A DNA stretch of 42,763 bases, taken from contig WRII01000018.1 in NCBI GenBank assembly GCA_009782825.1, positions 1 through 42,763 of the forward strand. Reading direction: 5' to 3'. The DNA is from Peptococcaceae bacterium. Lineage in GTDB: Bacteria; Bacillota; Desulfitobacteriia; Desulfitobacteriales; Syntrophobotulaceae. Made by a program: the position numbers and the translations under genes. Numbering within the stretch: the stretch's first letter is position 1; the number at the start of each line of letters is the position of its first letter. The notes below the pieces were generated by a model. It worked only from the letters and a program-made list of their open reading frames with translations. It ran no database searches and was not told the origin of the DNA. Shown here in pieces: positions 1 to 8,126 of the stretch.

Positions 1-29
1 TATATGAAAATCCGTACGAATTTCTCTGA

Positions 30-431
30 GATTACCAATTACTGGCGACATTATGGGTTCTATCAGGGAAGGATTCCGTTTGTAACAATACTATTTGCAG
101 TGGAATCAAGTTTGAGTGGCCGGAGAAAATGGGCGGATTCTTTGGAAGTCCGGAAGATTTAAGCATTGATGGATATTTTGAAAGGTATCTTTACAACAAA
201 GACTTTATCCAAGCGCCGAAAAAAGATTTCGTTGATACAGCGTCGTATGATGGCCGTGGGCTCCGTAATCACCTTAGAAGGATCTTTCCGAGGACGCGCT
301 TAGTTGAGTATTTTTTCCCCAATACAGATGATAGAGGTCCCCAGGACTTTGCAGGTTTGGTACTGGTGTTTGAGAAGGAAGACGGACAATGGATGCTGGC
401 GGGTGTGGTACATGATCATTGGGTTCCTTAG
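30..431 (+). pseudogene. C-terminal part of a secreted-protein paralogue, 5' part missing or degraded
   Basis: The reading frame is open from the TGA at 27-29 to the TAG at 429-431; the first ATG is at 129 and has only a weak SD (GGAG 3 bases upstream). The C-terminal 100 residues align by eye with the C-terminal half of the 225-residue protein at 5981-6658: both have a YF...(L/V)YN(K/R)D(F/Y) block, a FP block and a final (D/E)GQWML.GVVH...W block. The paralogue has a signal peptide and about 100 more residues upstream. Here a stop interrupts that region and the window begins, so the gene is either a degraded copy or its start lies beyond the left edge. The family is a secreted protein of unknown function that I recall from Clostridia. 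Confidence 0.5.
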
Positions 432-436
432 GGCTA

Positions 437-464
437 TTGACTTTTCAGCGGGTTTGACTATAAT
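437..464 (+). promoter_or_regulatory. Sigma-A type promoter TTGACT-N16-TATAAT
   Basis: TTGACT at 437-442 and a perfect TATAAT at 459-464, separated by 16 bp. It begins 6 bp after the stop of the left-edge fragment and would drive the short ORF at 498 and the MBL gene at 596. Confidence 0.65.
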
Positions 465-497
465 AAAATCATAGTTTATATTAGTCGGAGTAAGATT

Positions 498-599
498 ATG
501 TACATCAAACGCGCCCCGGAAATCCTTCCCTATATCAAAATGGCCGCAGACCAAAACCAGCGCCGTGGGGATTACTGCTCAAATGGAGAAGCTAAATGA
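498..599 (+). CDS. 33-residue ORF translationally coupled to the MBL gene
   Basis: An ATG at 498 follows a good SD (GGAG at 487-490, 7 bases before the ATG) and the promoter at 437-464. The TGA stop (597-599) overlaps the ATG of the MBL gene at 596, which is the classical geometry of translational coupling. The peptide starts MYIKRAPEILPYIKMAADQN. The MYIKR opening resembles the N terminus of some AAA ATPases, so it may be a remnant of such a gene used as a leader. No function is assigned. Confidence 0.4.
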   Translation: MYIKRAPEILPYIKMAADQNQRRGDYCSNGEAK

Positions 600-1327
600 A
601 GATAAACGTGAAACGAGTTCTGTTGATTGCGATTATTGCTCTTGTTGTGTTGGGGGCCGGTCTGCTGCTTTACACCTATTATCCCATGTTGGTCATGAAT
701 CCTACGGAAACAGGTCCCATCCCCGATACCCAGATATATGCGATTAAGAACAAGATCAATTCAGTCTATTTCGTGCAGACGAACAGCGGCTATATCATGA
801 TCGATGCGGGTTCCGACGCCCCAGCTATTGAAACTTCATTGAATGAAGCCGGAATTGACGTCCAGTCCATCAAATGGATCTTGCTGACCCATTCCGATTA
901 CGACCACGTGAGCTCTCTCCCCTTGTTTCCCAATGCCCAAATCTATATGTCCGAAGACGAGCTGGGATTGATCAACGAAACAGTCCAGCGAAGTGTTGGC
1001 GGCGGAAACAGCGTGCCCGGCGGCATTAAGATAGAAGATATCAATCTGCTGCAAGACGGCCAGGAGCTTGTATGTGACGAAACGTCTGTCAAAGCTATCA
1101 AGGCGCCAGGCCATACCTCCGGCTCGATGGTCTATCTGATTGATGATAAGTATGTGTTCACGGGCGATGCCTTCCGTGTCAGCCAAGGAAAAATAAGTGT
1201 CCACCCATACTCCATGGATGAGGACCTCAGCAAGCAGACAATGGAAAATTTGAAAGAGACAATTGACAGAAGTTCTCTTGTTCTTACCTCTCATTACGGG
1301 TATTATGAAAAACTGAAGTGGGAATAG
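596..1327 (+). CDS. Membrane-anchored MBL-fold metallo-hydrolase
   Basis: A 243-residue protein. Residues 7-27 form one hydrophobic helix after a basic N terminus, so the enzyme is probably tethered to the outer face of the membrane. The metallo-beta-lactamase fold is shown by the metal motif HSDYDH at 99-104 (the usual second His is Asp, a known variant), GHTSGS (third metal His), TGDAF (bridging Asp) and a terminal TSHYG His. The substrate cannot be inferred; the superfamily includes thioesterases, lactonases and lactamase-like hydrolases. Translation probably couples to the short ORF before it through an ATGA overlap. The next gene follows after about 24 bp and may be cotranscribed. Confidence 0.85.
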   Translation: MKINVKRVLLIAIIALVVLGAGLLLYTYYPMLVMNPTETGPIPDTQIYAIKNKINSVYFVQTNSGYIMIDAGSDAPAIETSLNEAGIDVQSIKWILLTHSDYDHVSSLPLFPNAQIYMSEDELGLINETVQRSVGGGNSVPGGIKIEDINLLQDGQELVCDETSVKAIKAPGHTSGSMVYLIDDKYVFTGDAFRVSQGKISVHPYSMDEDLSKQTMENLKETIDRSSLVLTSHYGYYEKLKWE

Positions 1328-1351
1328 GCATAATAGGATGACCCTAATAGG

Positions 1352-2764
1352 ATGACTATGAAAATTGCCATCATTGGCGGCGGTTCGGCCGGGCTGGCCT
1401 GCGCTGTTTCTGTAGCTCAAGCTGTGCGCGAAGCAGGGCTTGAGGGCAAAATCGAGAACAAAATTAACATAATCTTACTGGAAAAACAACAGCGTGTCGG
1501 CAGAAAATTGCTGGCCACAGGCAACGGACGCTGCAATTTAGGCAATACTTCGTGTGAGCTTAAATTTTATCACAGCACAGCGCCTGAGGTGTTGGCACAA
1601 ATCCTGCAGATTTTCGATAGTACAAAAACGATAGAATTCTTCCGGAACCTGGGCCTTCTCCTGCATGAGGAAGAGGGACGCCTATACCCCTACAGCCAGC
1701 AAGCATCGGCTGTCCTTGACGTGCTGCGCCGGAAAGCCGAGGAATCCGGTGTGAGCGAATGCTGCGGCCATCATGTTGTGGGTATCAAGATCCCAAAAAC
1801 CCAATCGGCACATGAGAACCATGAAGGCCCTCTCACGTTCACTTTGACACTGGCCTCCGGAGAACACCTGACCGCAGAGCGTGTCATTGTCGCCTGCGGA
1901 GGTCTGGCTGCGCCGCAAATGGGGAGCGGCGGCGACGGATACCGCTTGCTGCGCGAGTGCGGACATACCTTGGAGCCAACATTTCCGGCCTTGGTATCTG
2001 TCAAAATTGCCGATCCTGCTCTCCGTGCTCTCAAAGGCCTCCGCGTGAAAGCCCTAGTGGAGCTGCTCACACCGGTGGGGGAGTGCCTGGGCCAGGAGAG
2101 GGGAGAGGTGCAATTCACAGAATATGGCGTATCAGGCATTGCTGTTATGCAAGTGTCGCGTCATGTGGGCCGGCTGGAGAGAGAACTCTTGGAGAGGCGC
2201 CATGACAGTCGGCCAAAAAAGGGGCCCCCTAAAAACCGGCAAGAAATCATACAACAGCAGGCGTCGCACCGCCATAAAGATCCAGGGATCGCACACCTCA
2301 GACTTGACCTGCTCGAAAGTTGGCAAGAAGAGGAGTTGACGCGCTGGCTTGGAGAACGGGTACAGAACGCACCCATGAGAAAGCTGGAGGATTTCCTGGT
2401 GGGCATCGTCCCAAAGCGTGTGGGACAGATACTGCTGCGACACATAGGCTTGGATCTCAGAACCACCACGGACACACTCACTCAGGAAGATACCCGAGCC
2501 ATAGCCCATATCCTCAAAAACTGGCTTCTGCCCATCAGCGCAACAACCTCCTGGCAACACGCTCAAGTCACAGCAGGAGGTATTCACTTAAATGAATTTA
2601 TACCGCAGACACTGGAATCCCGGTTGGTTCCCGGTCTCTACGCCGCCGGCGAAGTTCTGGACGTGGACGGAAACTGCGGCGGGTATAACTTGCAGTGGGC
2701 GTGGGCCTCCGGATACCTGGCAGGTCGGGCGGCAGCCCTTTCCTTTATCCAATCTGAGTCCTAG
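1352..2764 (+). CDS. HI0933/YhiN-family NAD(P)/FAD-dependent flavoprotein (copy 1)
   Basis: A 470-residue protein of the HI0933-like (aminoacetone oxidase/BaiN-like) flavoprotein family. It opens with a Rossmann FAD motif (IIGGGSAGLACA), then the family signature EKQQRVGRKLLATGNGRCN, an internal ACGGLAAPQMGSGGDGY block, and a C-terminal GLYAAGEVLDVDGNCGGYN FAD-contact motif. The biological reaction is not firmly established for the family. The start region carries a 12-bp direct repeat (TAATAGGATGAC), so both an upstream ATG in another frame and the real ATG are preceded by AGGA. Residues about 285-305 form a Lys/Arg/Gln-rich insert that looks like an extended loop. A second copy lies at 38723-40096. 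Confidence 0.85.
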   Translation: MTMKIAIIGGGSAGLACAVSVAQAVREAGLEGKIENKINIILLEKQQRVGRKLLATGNGRCNLGNTSCELKFYHSTAPEVLAQILQIFDSTKTIEFFRNLGLLLHEEEGRLYPYSQQASAVLDVLRRKAEESGVSECCGHHVVGIKIPKTQSAHENHEGPLTFTLTLASGEHLTAERVIVACGGLAAPQMGSGGDGYRLLRECGHTLEPTFPALVSVKIADPALRALKGLRVKALVELLTPVGECLGQERGEVQFTEYGVSGIAVMQVSRHVGRLERELLERRHDSRPKKGPPKNRQEIIQQQASHRHKDPGIAHLRLDLLESWQEEELTRWLGERVQNAPMRKLEDFLVGIVPKRVGQILLRHIGLDLRTTTDTLTQEDTRAIAHILKNWLLPISATTSWQHAQVTAGGIHLNEFIPQTLESRLVPGLYAAGEVLDVDGNCGGYNLQWAWASGYLAGRAAALSFIQSES

Positions 2765-2813
2765 CTAGGGCATTGTACAGAATCGCTAAAATCGCGCCTT
2801 ATTACGCCTTATT

Positions 2814-2841
2814 CCACAGCGGCGGAAAATCTTCCCTGTGG
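2814..2841 (+). terminator. Possible transcription terminator hairpin
   Basis: CCACAG (2814-2819) pairs with CTGTGG (2836-2841), and GGAA (2824-2827) pairs with TTCC (2832-2835) inside it, with a 4-base bulge on one side. It sits 50 bp after the flavoprotein gene. There is no clear T-run, so termination is uncertain. Confidence 0.3.
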
Positions 2842-2891
2842 TTTCCAGGATTAATTGGGAATAATTTGTTCAGAAAATAGAAAAAATAGGC

Positions 2892-2920
2892 TTGACATTG
2901 ATCTTCTTTCGTGTTAAATT
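2892..2920 (+). promoter_or_regulatory. Sigma-A type promoter TTGACA-N17-TAAATT
   Basis: A perfect TTGACA at 2892-2897 and TAAATT at 2915-2920 with ideal 17-bp spacing. It leaves an untranslated leader of about 155 nt before the gene at 3083 and is the likely promoter for the small gene plus the M23-sortase fusion. The leader shows no riboswitch I can recognise. Confidence 0.7.
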
Positions 2921-3082
2921 CTGTATAGTTAGAGGACAACATGATAGTTTCGACATATTCTGACATATTTCGTGTCTTGTATTAGGCGATGCGGCTGTGC
3001 ATGTGAAAAAGTTGGTTAATCAAGTTGTCCCTTAACACACATTCACTCATGAATGCAAATATTCTTAAGGAGGAGTGCGCGA

Positions 3083-3292
3083 ATGAGCCTGGAAAATATC
3101 CAAACCAAAATCATCATTACTGATGCCAACAGAGAAGAACTGGAAAGATTGTATGGGAAGATGCCCCCCGAAAACGAATTATTAGAGGCCCCCCAAACCC
3201 ACTCTCTTGAGGAGTCCAACGCCAATTCACTCGACAAATTCAACGAGAGAGAGGAGACACCTGACGATGAAATTAGCCAGCAAAATCTTTAG
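3083..3292 (+). CDS. Small acidic protein of unknown function, overlapping the M23-sortase gene
   Basis: 69 residues from the ATG at 3083, chosen because AAGGAGGAG lies at 3067-3075; an in-frame ATG at 3053 has no SD. It is hydrophilic and Glu/Asn-rich, with no signal peptide or membrane segment. Its last eight codons (DEISQQNL) lie in the 26 bases shared, in another frame, with the start of the M23 gene at 3267. The same eight-residue tail ends the unrelated ORF at 8127-8387, so the tail comes from the shared DNA cassette rather than from a shared function. It probably serves translational coupling. Confidence 0.6.
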   Translation: MSLENIQTKIIITDANREELERLYGKMPPENELLEAPQTHSLEESNANSLDKFNEREETPDDEISQQNL

Positions 3293-5138
3293 ACGCACAG
3301 ATTGGTACGTTACCAGCCCTTACGGTTATCGCAAAGTCAATAAAGCTATTGAAATTCACAACGGAACCGACTACGGAACCAACAAACAAAATTGGAAGCT
3401 CTATGCCATAGAACCAGGCGTCGTAACCAGCTGCGGACAAGCCGGAGACGGCGCCATCTATGTTTGGGTCAACTATCCGCGCCTCGGTAAAAAGCTCTTG
3501 CATTATCATTTGAGTGATATAAACGTTACACCCGGTCAGGAAGTCCAAGAAGGCACATTGCTGGGCTATGCCGGAGACACAGGCAGCGCCAGCGGCATAC
3601 ATCTTCATCTGGGCATGCAGCCAAGTAACGCCAGTATCTATGAAAATCCCCATGCCTACGAATACAGCTACGCAAAAGCCATAATGAATACAGCCGCGAC
3701 AGTGTACGGAGGCCCCAGCGCAGCCTTATACGCGCCCATCGGGTCCGTCTTCAATCAAGGACAGATACAAGTCATCAACAGGGAAAACGACTTCTACTTC
3801 ATCCGCTATTGGACAGACAAACTCAAACTCAAACGAGGATACGTCGCTGTTTCACAAGTCAAAATTGATCCACTCATACAAATAGTAGATGTGACAAAGA
3901 CCTTCAAAGGCAACAACAACCTCGTCTATCCGCAATCAACCATTTACGCCCATAACAATCTCGCGACAGCCGCACCCCTCGGGACTGTCTCCGAATACGT
4001 CAGCGTCACAGAATTCACCCCACCGGAAAACAACATGCATTTCATCGAATACGGTACCTCCGAAGGAATCAAAAGAGGATACATCCAAAGCAACGAACTG
4101 ATACGAAGAGAAGGAGGACTCGCTATCGCCATAGCCTCCAACGGAACCAACGTCTATTACACCCCGGACTTCGAATCCCAAGCCGGCGCCGTCGGCGCTA
4201 ACGAATATGTTGCCCTCTTGCAAACAGACAGCACAACCTCCTACATTGAATACAACACCAAAAACGGCAGAGCAAGGGGATATGCCTCCAACGACTCCCT
4301 GCAACTCCTGGATGCTGACGATGTCCCCGGGCTGCCCTATTATGTCGCAGAGCCATACACCCCTACCGGTTTTCTGACAGTCTATTTTGGCCCCACAGAG
4401 AAATATGCCGTGGTAGGATCAATCAATCAAGGAGCAGTTCTGACACGGCTGAGTCCGCCAATGCTTGATGACAATGACGATTCGCCAATGCTTAATACCG
4501 ACGACTATTCGTTTATTCAATATTCAACAGCGGAAGGGACAAAAAGAGGATATGTCAAGACCTCGGGGTTAGTTGCCATGGAAATTGAGGCCCCATCTCC
4601 CGATGATAACGCAAGTTTTGATGGTGATATGCCAAAACCAGTGTCGATGTCCATTGAGAGAATTGGTCTCAAGGATGTGACGGTTATCCCCGTAGGTATA
4701 GATGGAAACACGGGGCATATGCTCACTCCCCCCGAAGCTAAAGGGGTTACTTGGTATGAACAATACGCATCACCTGGATGGGACTGCAACGCTATTCTCT
4801 CAGGCCATAACTACTTTAATGACGTTGAAGGAAGCTTTGTCAGGCTGAATGAGCTTGTGTTGGGAGATCAAGTCGAATTCACCTATGAGGATGGATCCGT
4901 TGGTCGTTTTACGGTATTCAATAAAGAGCGATATAACGAGGACGAAGTCCCTGCAAGCATTATGTTAAACGAAGGGCTGACGCGAACCACTCTCATCACC
5001 TGTGAGGGTCAAAGAAAGCCCGAGGGGGGATTCCCCTACATCATTGTCCTCCAGTTGAGCGCCATTGAGCATATTGATAAAGATGGGAAACCGCAGCCCA
5101 TACACGTTCCACAAGTTCCGCCCATAGAAGTTCGGTAA
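3267..5138 (+). CDS. M23 peptidase - SH3-like repeats - sortase-like domain fusion
   Basis: 623 residues from the ATG at 3267 (GAGAGGAG upstream; earlier in-frame starts lie inside the previous gene). Residues 1-135 are a LytM/M23 zinc endopeptidase with H31-x3-D35 and the H112-L-H114 motif. Residues about 150-465 hold four SH3-like modules, each ending with a FI(R/E)Y...KRGY block, typical of wall-binding domains. Residues about 480-615 are a sortase-like domain with His514 (SGHNYF) and Cys579 (TLITC). The catalytic Arg seen in the three stand-alone sortases (27.2-29.8 kb) is Ile592 here, so transpeptidation may be lost. There is no signal peptide, as in phage endolysins, so it needs lysis, a holin or non-classical export to reach the wall. 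The first 17 codons are nearly identical to those of the M23 gene at 8362. Confidence 0.85.
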   Translation: MKLASKIFRRTDWYVTSPYGYRKVNKAIEIHNGTDYGTNKQNWKLYAIEPGVVTSCGQAGDGAIYVWVNYPRLGKKLLHYHLSDINVTPGQEVQEGTLLGYAGDTGSASGIHLHLGMQPSNASIYENPHAYEYSYAKAIMNTAATVYGGPSAALYAPIGSVFNQGQIQVINRENDFYFIRYWTDKLKLKRGYVAVSQVKIDPLIQIVDVTKTFKGNNNLVYPQSTIYAHNNLATAAPLGTVSEYVSVTEFTPPENNMHFIEYGTSEGIKRGYIQSNELIRREGGLAIAIASNGTNVYYTPDFESQAGAVGANEYVALLQTDSTTSYIEYNTKNGRARGYASNDSLQLLDADDVPGLPYYVAEPYTPTGFLTVYFGPTEKYAVVGSINQGAVLTRLSPPMLDDNDDSPMLNTDDYSFIQYSTAEGTKRGYVKTSGLVAMEIEAPSPDDNASFDGDMPKPVSMSIERIGLKDVTVIPVGIDGNTGHMLTPPEAKGVTWYEQYASPGWDCNAILSGHNYFNDVEGSFVRLNELVLGDQVEFTYEDGSVGRFTVFNKERYNEDEVPASIMLNEGLTRTTLITCEGQRKPEGGFPYIIVLQLSAIEHIDKDGKPQPIHVPQVPPIEVR

Positions 5139-5269
5139 ATAACAGAGGGAGAAGGGACCTGTATAGATAGGATTGTAATAAATCATCAGCGGTTCTGGTG
5201 TACACAAAAAGAATGGAATAATGCAAGAGGTGTCCGGAGTACTAGTTGTAAAATTAAGGAGGAAATGAA

Positions 5270-5866
5270 ATGCAAACAATCAATCGTTATATCACAAACA
5301 ACGATGCTTACAAAACAGCAACAATAATTCAACCGCAGGGACTTATGCTTCATAGTATTGGTACTAATCAACCGTTCGCAAAAAACACCATTTCTGGTTG
5401 GAATAAACCTGGCTCTACTGTAGCCGCCCATGCGATAATAGAACCTAAAATAATTTATGAGACATTACCATATAATTATAGGTGTTCTCATTGTGGCGGT
5501 AGTGGCAATAATACACATATTGCCGTTGAAATGACAGAGCCTGCCGATCTGCAATACATTGGTGGGGCAACATTCACATATGATGAAGCTAAGAAACCAG
5601 CAATCATTTCTCATATAGGGGCAACATACAATCTTGCCGCTATACTTTTCGCGGATTTATGCAGAAAGTATAATTTGGATCCCTTGAAAAGCGGTGTTAT
5701 CGTTTCTCATAACGAGGGCTGTCAACTTGGGATAGCGGGGACAGCAGCGGACAAGCACTACGATCCTGATCATATGGGGGATAAATTCGGCTATACAATG
5801 GATAAATTTCGGCAAAAGGTTAAGGATCAGATGATTATACCATTAGTACCTGTGGCTGGCTGGTGA
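5270..5866 (+). CDS. N-acetylmuramoyl-L-alanine amidase (Amidase_2 type), endolysin-like
   Basis: 198 residues after a strong SD (AAGGAGG about 7 bases upstream). It cleaves the amide between muramic acid and the stem peptide of peptidoglycan. Visible family blocks are LMLHSIGTNQP (first zinc His), AHAIIE, ETLPYNYRCSHCGG, NNTHIAVEMTEP, and SHNEGCQLGI followed by HYDPDHMG (further zinc and catalytic region). This pattern is common in Clostridial phage and phage-derived endolysins. There is no signal peptide and no C-terminal wall-binding domain, and it ends right after the catalytic domain. It follows the M23-sortase gene after 131 bp, which contain a GGTTCTGGTGTA element also found before the WG-repeat gene. 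Confidence 0.85.
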   Translation: MQTINRYITNNDAYKTATIIQPQGLMLHSIGTNQPFAKNTISGWNKPGSTVAAHAIIEPKIIYETLPYNYRCSHCGGSGNNTHIAVEMTEPADLQYIGGATFTYDEAKKPAIISHIGATYNLAAILFADLCRKYNLDPLKSGVIVSHNEGCQLGIAGTAADKHYDPDHMGDKFGYTMDKFRQKVKDQMIIPLVPVAGW

Positions 5867-5914
5867 CCCTCCCCCATACCCTGAACCAGCAACTATGAGA
5901 TCTTAAAGGAATGT

Positions 5915-5949
5915 TCTTAGCAGGAAGATCTCGGATCTTCCTGCTAAGA
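5915..5949 (+). promoter_or_regulatory. 5'-UTR hairpin, copy A of a recurrent element
   Basis: A perfect 16-bp inverted repeat: TCTTAGCAGGAAGATC (5915-5930), loop TCG, then the exact complement to 5949. The SD of the next gene (AAGGAGGA) begins about 14 bp later. There is no T-run, so it is not an ordinary terminator. Copies lie at 8076, 12508 and 13616, each in the same position relative to an SD and start codon. A 22-codon ORF (5911-5979) reads straight through the hairpin and stops one base before the ATG at 5981. Confidence 0.7.
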
Positions 5950-5980
5950 TTTAGTCTCCTGAAGGAGGAATCTATTTAAT

Positions 5981-6658
5981 ATGGAGCAACAGAAAGTGTA
6001 TTACGGTATGAAAAAAGTCTATTTACTGATAACTTTAGTCACCTTGGTTATGCTGACGAGCGCAATGACTTGCACAAGTTGCCAGAACAGAATGGAAAAC
6101 AATGCAATGAATGACAACCTATCAACTGATATTGAATCAAATGATACACCGATGAGAACTTTCAATGAGAAGGAGCTTCTTGACCGAGCCAACTTAACCC
6201 TGCAGTATATTAAAGACCGGGATTTCCAAAGTTTATCTACTATTGTCCATAAGGATAAAGGGGTCAGATTTTTGCCTTATGCTTATGGACGTTTTGGTCA
6301 AATATTCACAGCTTCCCAGCTTGCAGAATTGAAACTCACGGATATGTACGAGTGGTGGAATTCGGGATATGATTGGGATGTGTTGGTAGAGCTGAGTGTC
6401 GGCGATTATTTTGATATATTTGTTTACAACCGGGATTATCTCAATGCGCCGCTAATTGGTATTGACGAAGAGTTTGTGTTTAAAGGATTTCTCATATCTA
6501 ACATTGACGAGGTTTTCCCAGAAACACATCGTGTTGTTTATCAGTTCCCAGCTACAGAAGAGATAAAGATAGATTGGGACGCTCTGAATTTGATATTTGC
6601 GCAGGAAAATGGGCAGTGGATGTTAGTGGGTGTGGTGCATGCTTGCTGGACATTATAA
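5981..6658 (+). CDS. Secreted protein of unknown function, paralogue of the left-edge fragment
   Basis: 225 residues, with start 5981 supported by AAGGAGGA 10 bases upstream; an alternative ATG at 6008 would start the signal peptide directly (MKKVYLLITLVTLVMLTSA). The signal segment is followed by TCTSC, which could be a poor lipobox. The mature part contains a VHKDKGVRF block and ends with an ENGQWMLVGVVH block. I recall this pattern from Clostridial secreted proteins of unknown function, possibly NTF2-like. The first codons (GGAGCAACAGAAAGTGTATTA) resemble those of the lipoprotein at 12571, although the rest of the two proteins differs, so the hairpin, SD and start region seem to move as a module. 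Confidence 0.65.
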   Translation: MEQQKVYYGMKKVYLLITLVTLVMLTSAMTCTSCQNRMENNAMNDNLSTDIESNDTPMRTFNEKELLDRANLTLQYIKDRDFQSLSTIVHKDKGVRFLPYAYGRFGQIFTASQLAELKLTDMYEWWNSGYDWDVLVELSVGDYFDIFVYNRDYLNAPLIGIDEEFVFKGFLISNIDEVFPETHRVVYQFPATEEIKIDWDALNLIFAQENGQWMLVGVVHACWTL

Positions 6659-6800
6659 TCGCTGAACCTGGATTAAGAGGCATTGGAGTCATAGCGACCA
6701 GAGTAAACCGCACAACGCAGGGCGATAACATTAGCAGCATTTTTTTGGGTCCAGTTCGGCTTGCACTGTATCCGTCACACAACAAAGGATGTGATGAATA

Positions 6801-7355
6801 ATGACAAACGTAAAAAGAGCTTCTTTGTTAACTATTATGCTGGTTTTAGCTACGTTGACCGGCATAGTTATATGTGCAAACCTGATGTATTCTCAAGGAG
6901 CCAAAGAACGAGAGGCTACAGGAGCCAACAGACAGGAAATTGCTCAAGACTTTCGACAATTGAGTGAAGAAGCAAATGATGAAGAATTGGCTCGTTTGTA
7001 TAAGTTCTTGGCATCCTCTGCCTGGCATGATTATCAAGCAACAGCATTTCAATTTGGTAAAGCCCATTTTTCAGCTGATACAGACAGGATAAAGAGTTTC
7101 CTGTTGTTTCCCGATAGTGAAGATCACCATGGCTATTTCCCCACCGAGAAAAGATCTTTAGATGATATGAGTTGGTTTGTGATAAAAGGTCTTAGATTCT
7201 ACTATAAGATTGATGGCAAAAGAATAGAATTGGAATCAGTCTCCTCAGAAATGGAAATAATTGATGCGCGATATGATTCATCCTATTATCTTTGCACAAA
7301 CATGATTATGGTTGACGGAAAATGGAAAGTAACTAGTTTCGGTTTGAGTGGATAG
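6801..7355 (+). CDS. Membrane-anchored protein of unknown function, tandem paralogue 1
   Basis: 184 residues. A basic N terminus and one hydrophobic helix (residues about 8-28) are followed by an extracellular domain. It is clearly related to the next gene: LKRTSLTTI/VKRASLLTI, a TGIV anchor end, (Y/F)QF.KA.F..DTD(R/K)(I/V)K, PTEKRS.DD...FVIK and a final W KVT.FG block. There are no catalytic motifs I recognise. The ATG at 6801 follows AAAGGATGTGATGA. The 142 bp before it hold no convincing promoter. Confidence 0.6.
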   Translation: MTNVKRASLLTIMLVLATLTGIVICANLMYSQGAKEREATGANRQEIAQDFRQLSEEANDEELARLYKFLASSAWHDYQATAFQFGKAHFSADTDRIKSFLLFPDSEDHHGYFPTEKRSLDDMSWFVIKGLRFYYKIDGKRIELESVSSEMEIIDARYDSSYYLCTNMIMVDGKWKVTSFGLSG

Positions 7356-7372
7356 CATGGAGGCAGTGAACA

Positions 7373-7951
7373 GTGTTTAACTTGAAAAGAACTTCTTTGA
7401 CAACCATTATATTGATTATTGCTATACTGACCGGCATAGTTGCTAATGGAATTCTCATAAATCCTGGGGGTGCCACAGAGATAGAATCTTCCAGAGCCGA
7501 CGGACAGCAATCTATTCAGGGCTTCCCACAGTTGAGCGAAAAAGAACGCCTTGATATAGGTGAGTTCATTAACTCCTCTTCTTACAGGTATTCTTCGCAC
7601 AACTATCGGCCAACGGTATATCAATTTTTTAAAGCCTATTTTACAGGTGACACAGACAAAGTCAAATGGCACCTGGCCAATCCTAACGATGATGACTTGA
7701 ACAGCCTCCCGACTGAGAAACGGTCTTTCGATGATGTAACAGTGTTTGTGATAAAAATCTATAGCCATCGTTACTATGAAAATGATGGGGGAAAAATAGA
7801 AGAGGTGCGCGCTCTAATAGAATATGGAGATGTGCGGGAGGATCATCTTTGCTATCTTGATACAATCATGATCAATGCCGACATTGACTTGATTAATACC
7901 GACGATGAATGGAAAGCAGAATGGAAAGTCACAAAATTCGGGGTTCCTTGA
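7373..7951 (+). CDS. Membrane-anchored protein of unknown function, tandem paralogue 2
   Basis: 192 residues from the GTG at 7373, with GGAGG at 7359-7363, only 17 bp after paralogue 1, so the two are almost certainly cotranscribed. It has the same architecture: an N-terminal anchor (residues about 8-28), a Ser/Gln-rich linker and an extracellular domain with PTEKRSFDDVTVFVIK and a final WKVTKFG. It is a recent-looking tandem duplication with considerable divergence. Function unknown. Confidence 0.6.
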   Translation: MFNLKRTSLTTIILIIAILTGIVANGILINPGGATEIESSRADGQQSIQGFPQLSEKERLDIGEFINSSSYRYSSHNYRPTVYQFFKAYFTGDTDKVKWHLANPNDDDLNSLPTEKRSFDDVTVFVIKIYSHRYYENDGGKIEEVRALIEYGDVREDHLCYLDTIMINADIDLINTDDEWKAEWKVTKFGVP

Positions 7952-8075
7952 TGGCTATGACGCATACCGGCAATAATGTATTACAGCAAATAAGACAACT
8001 GAAAAGGAACCCACAATGAAAACAACCAAACGACTAACCCCATACAACCACAACACATCAACCATTGATCGGATC

Positions 8076-8093
8076 GCAGGAAGATCTTCCTGC
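8076..8093 (+). promoter_or_regulatory. Shortened copy B of the 5'-UTR hairpin
   Basis: GCAGGAAGATCTTCCTGC is a perfect 18-bp palindrome. It corresponds to the inner part of copies A and C with about seven bases around the loop deleted. Direct repeats of GATCGGATC flank it (8067-8075 and 8097-8105). It is followed, as in the other copies, by TCTCCAAGAAAGAGGG and a start codon (8127). Confidence 0.55.
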
Positions 8094-8126
8094 CGGGATC
8101 GGATCTCCAAGAAAGAGGGAATTCAT

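Noticed and set aside
836..1420. 194-codon minus-strand ORF opposite the MBL gene
   Set aside because: It overlaps a gene with clear metal-binding motifs; no SD, no recognisable domain.
2765..3082. A small RNA or riboswitch in the leader of the M23-sortase operon
   Set aside because: A good promoter gives a leader of about 155 nt, but no conserved or strongly paired structure was seen.
8016..8126. Upstream in-frame start for the truncated lipoprotein
   Set aside because: It would put 37 residues before a perfect signal peptide and read through the conserved hairpin; the ATG at 8127 has the SD shared with the paralogues.
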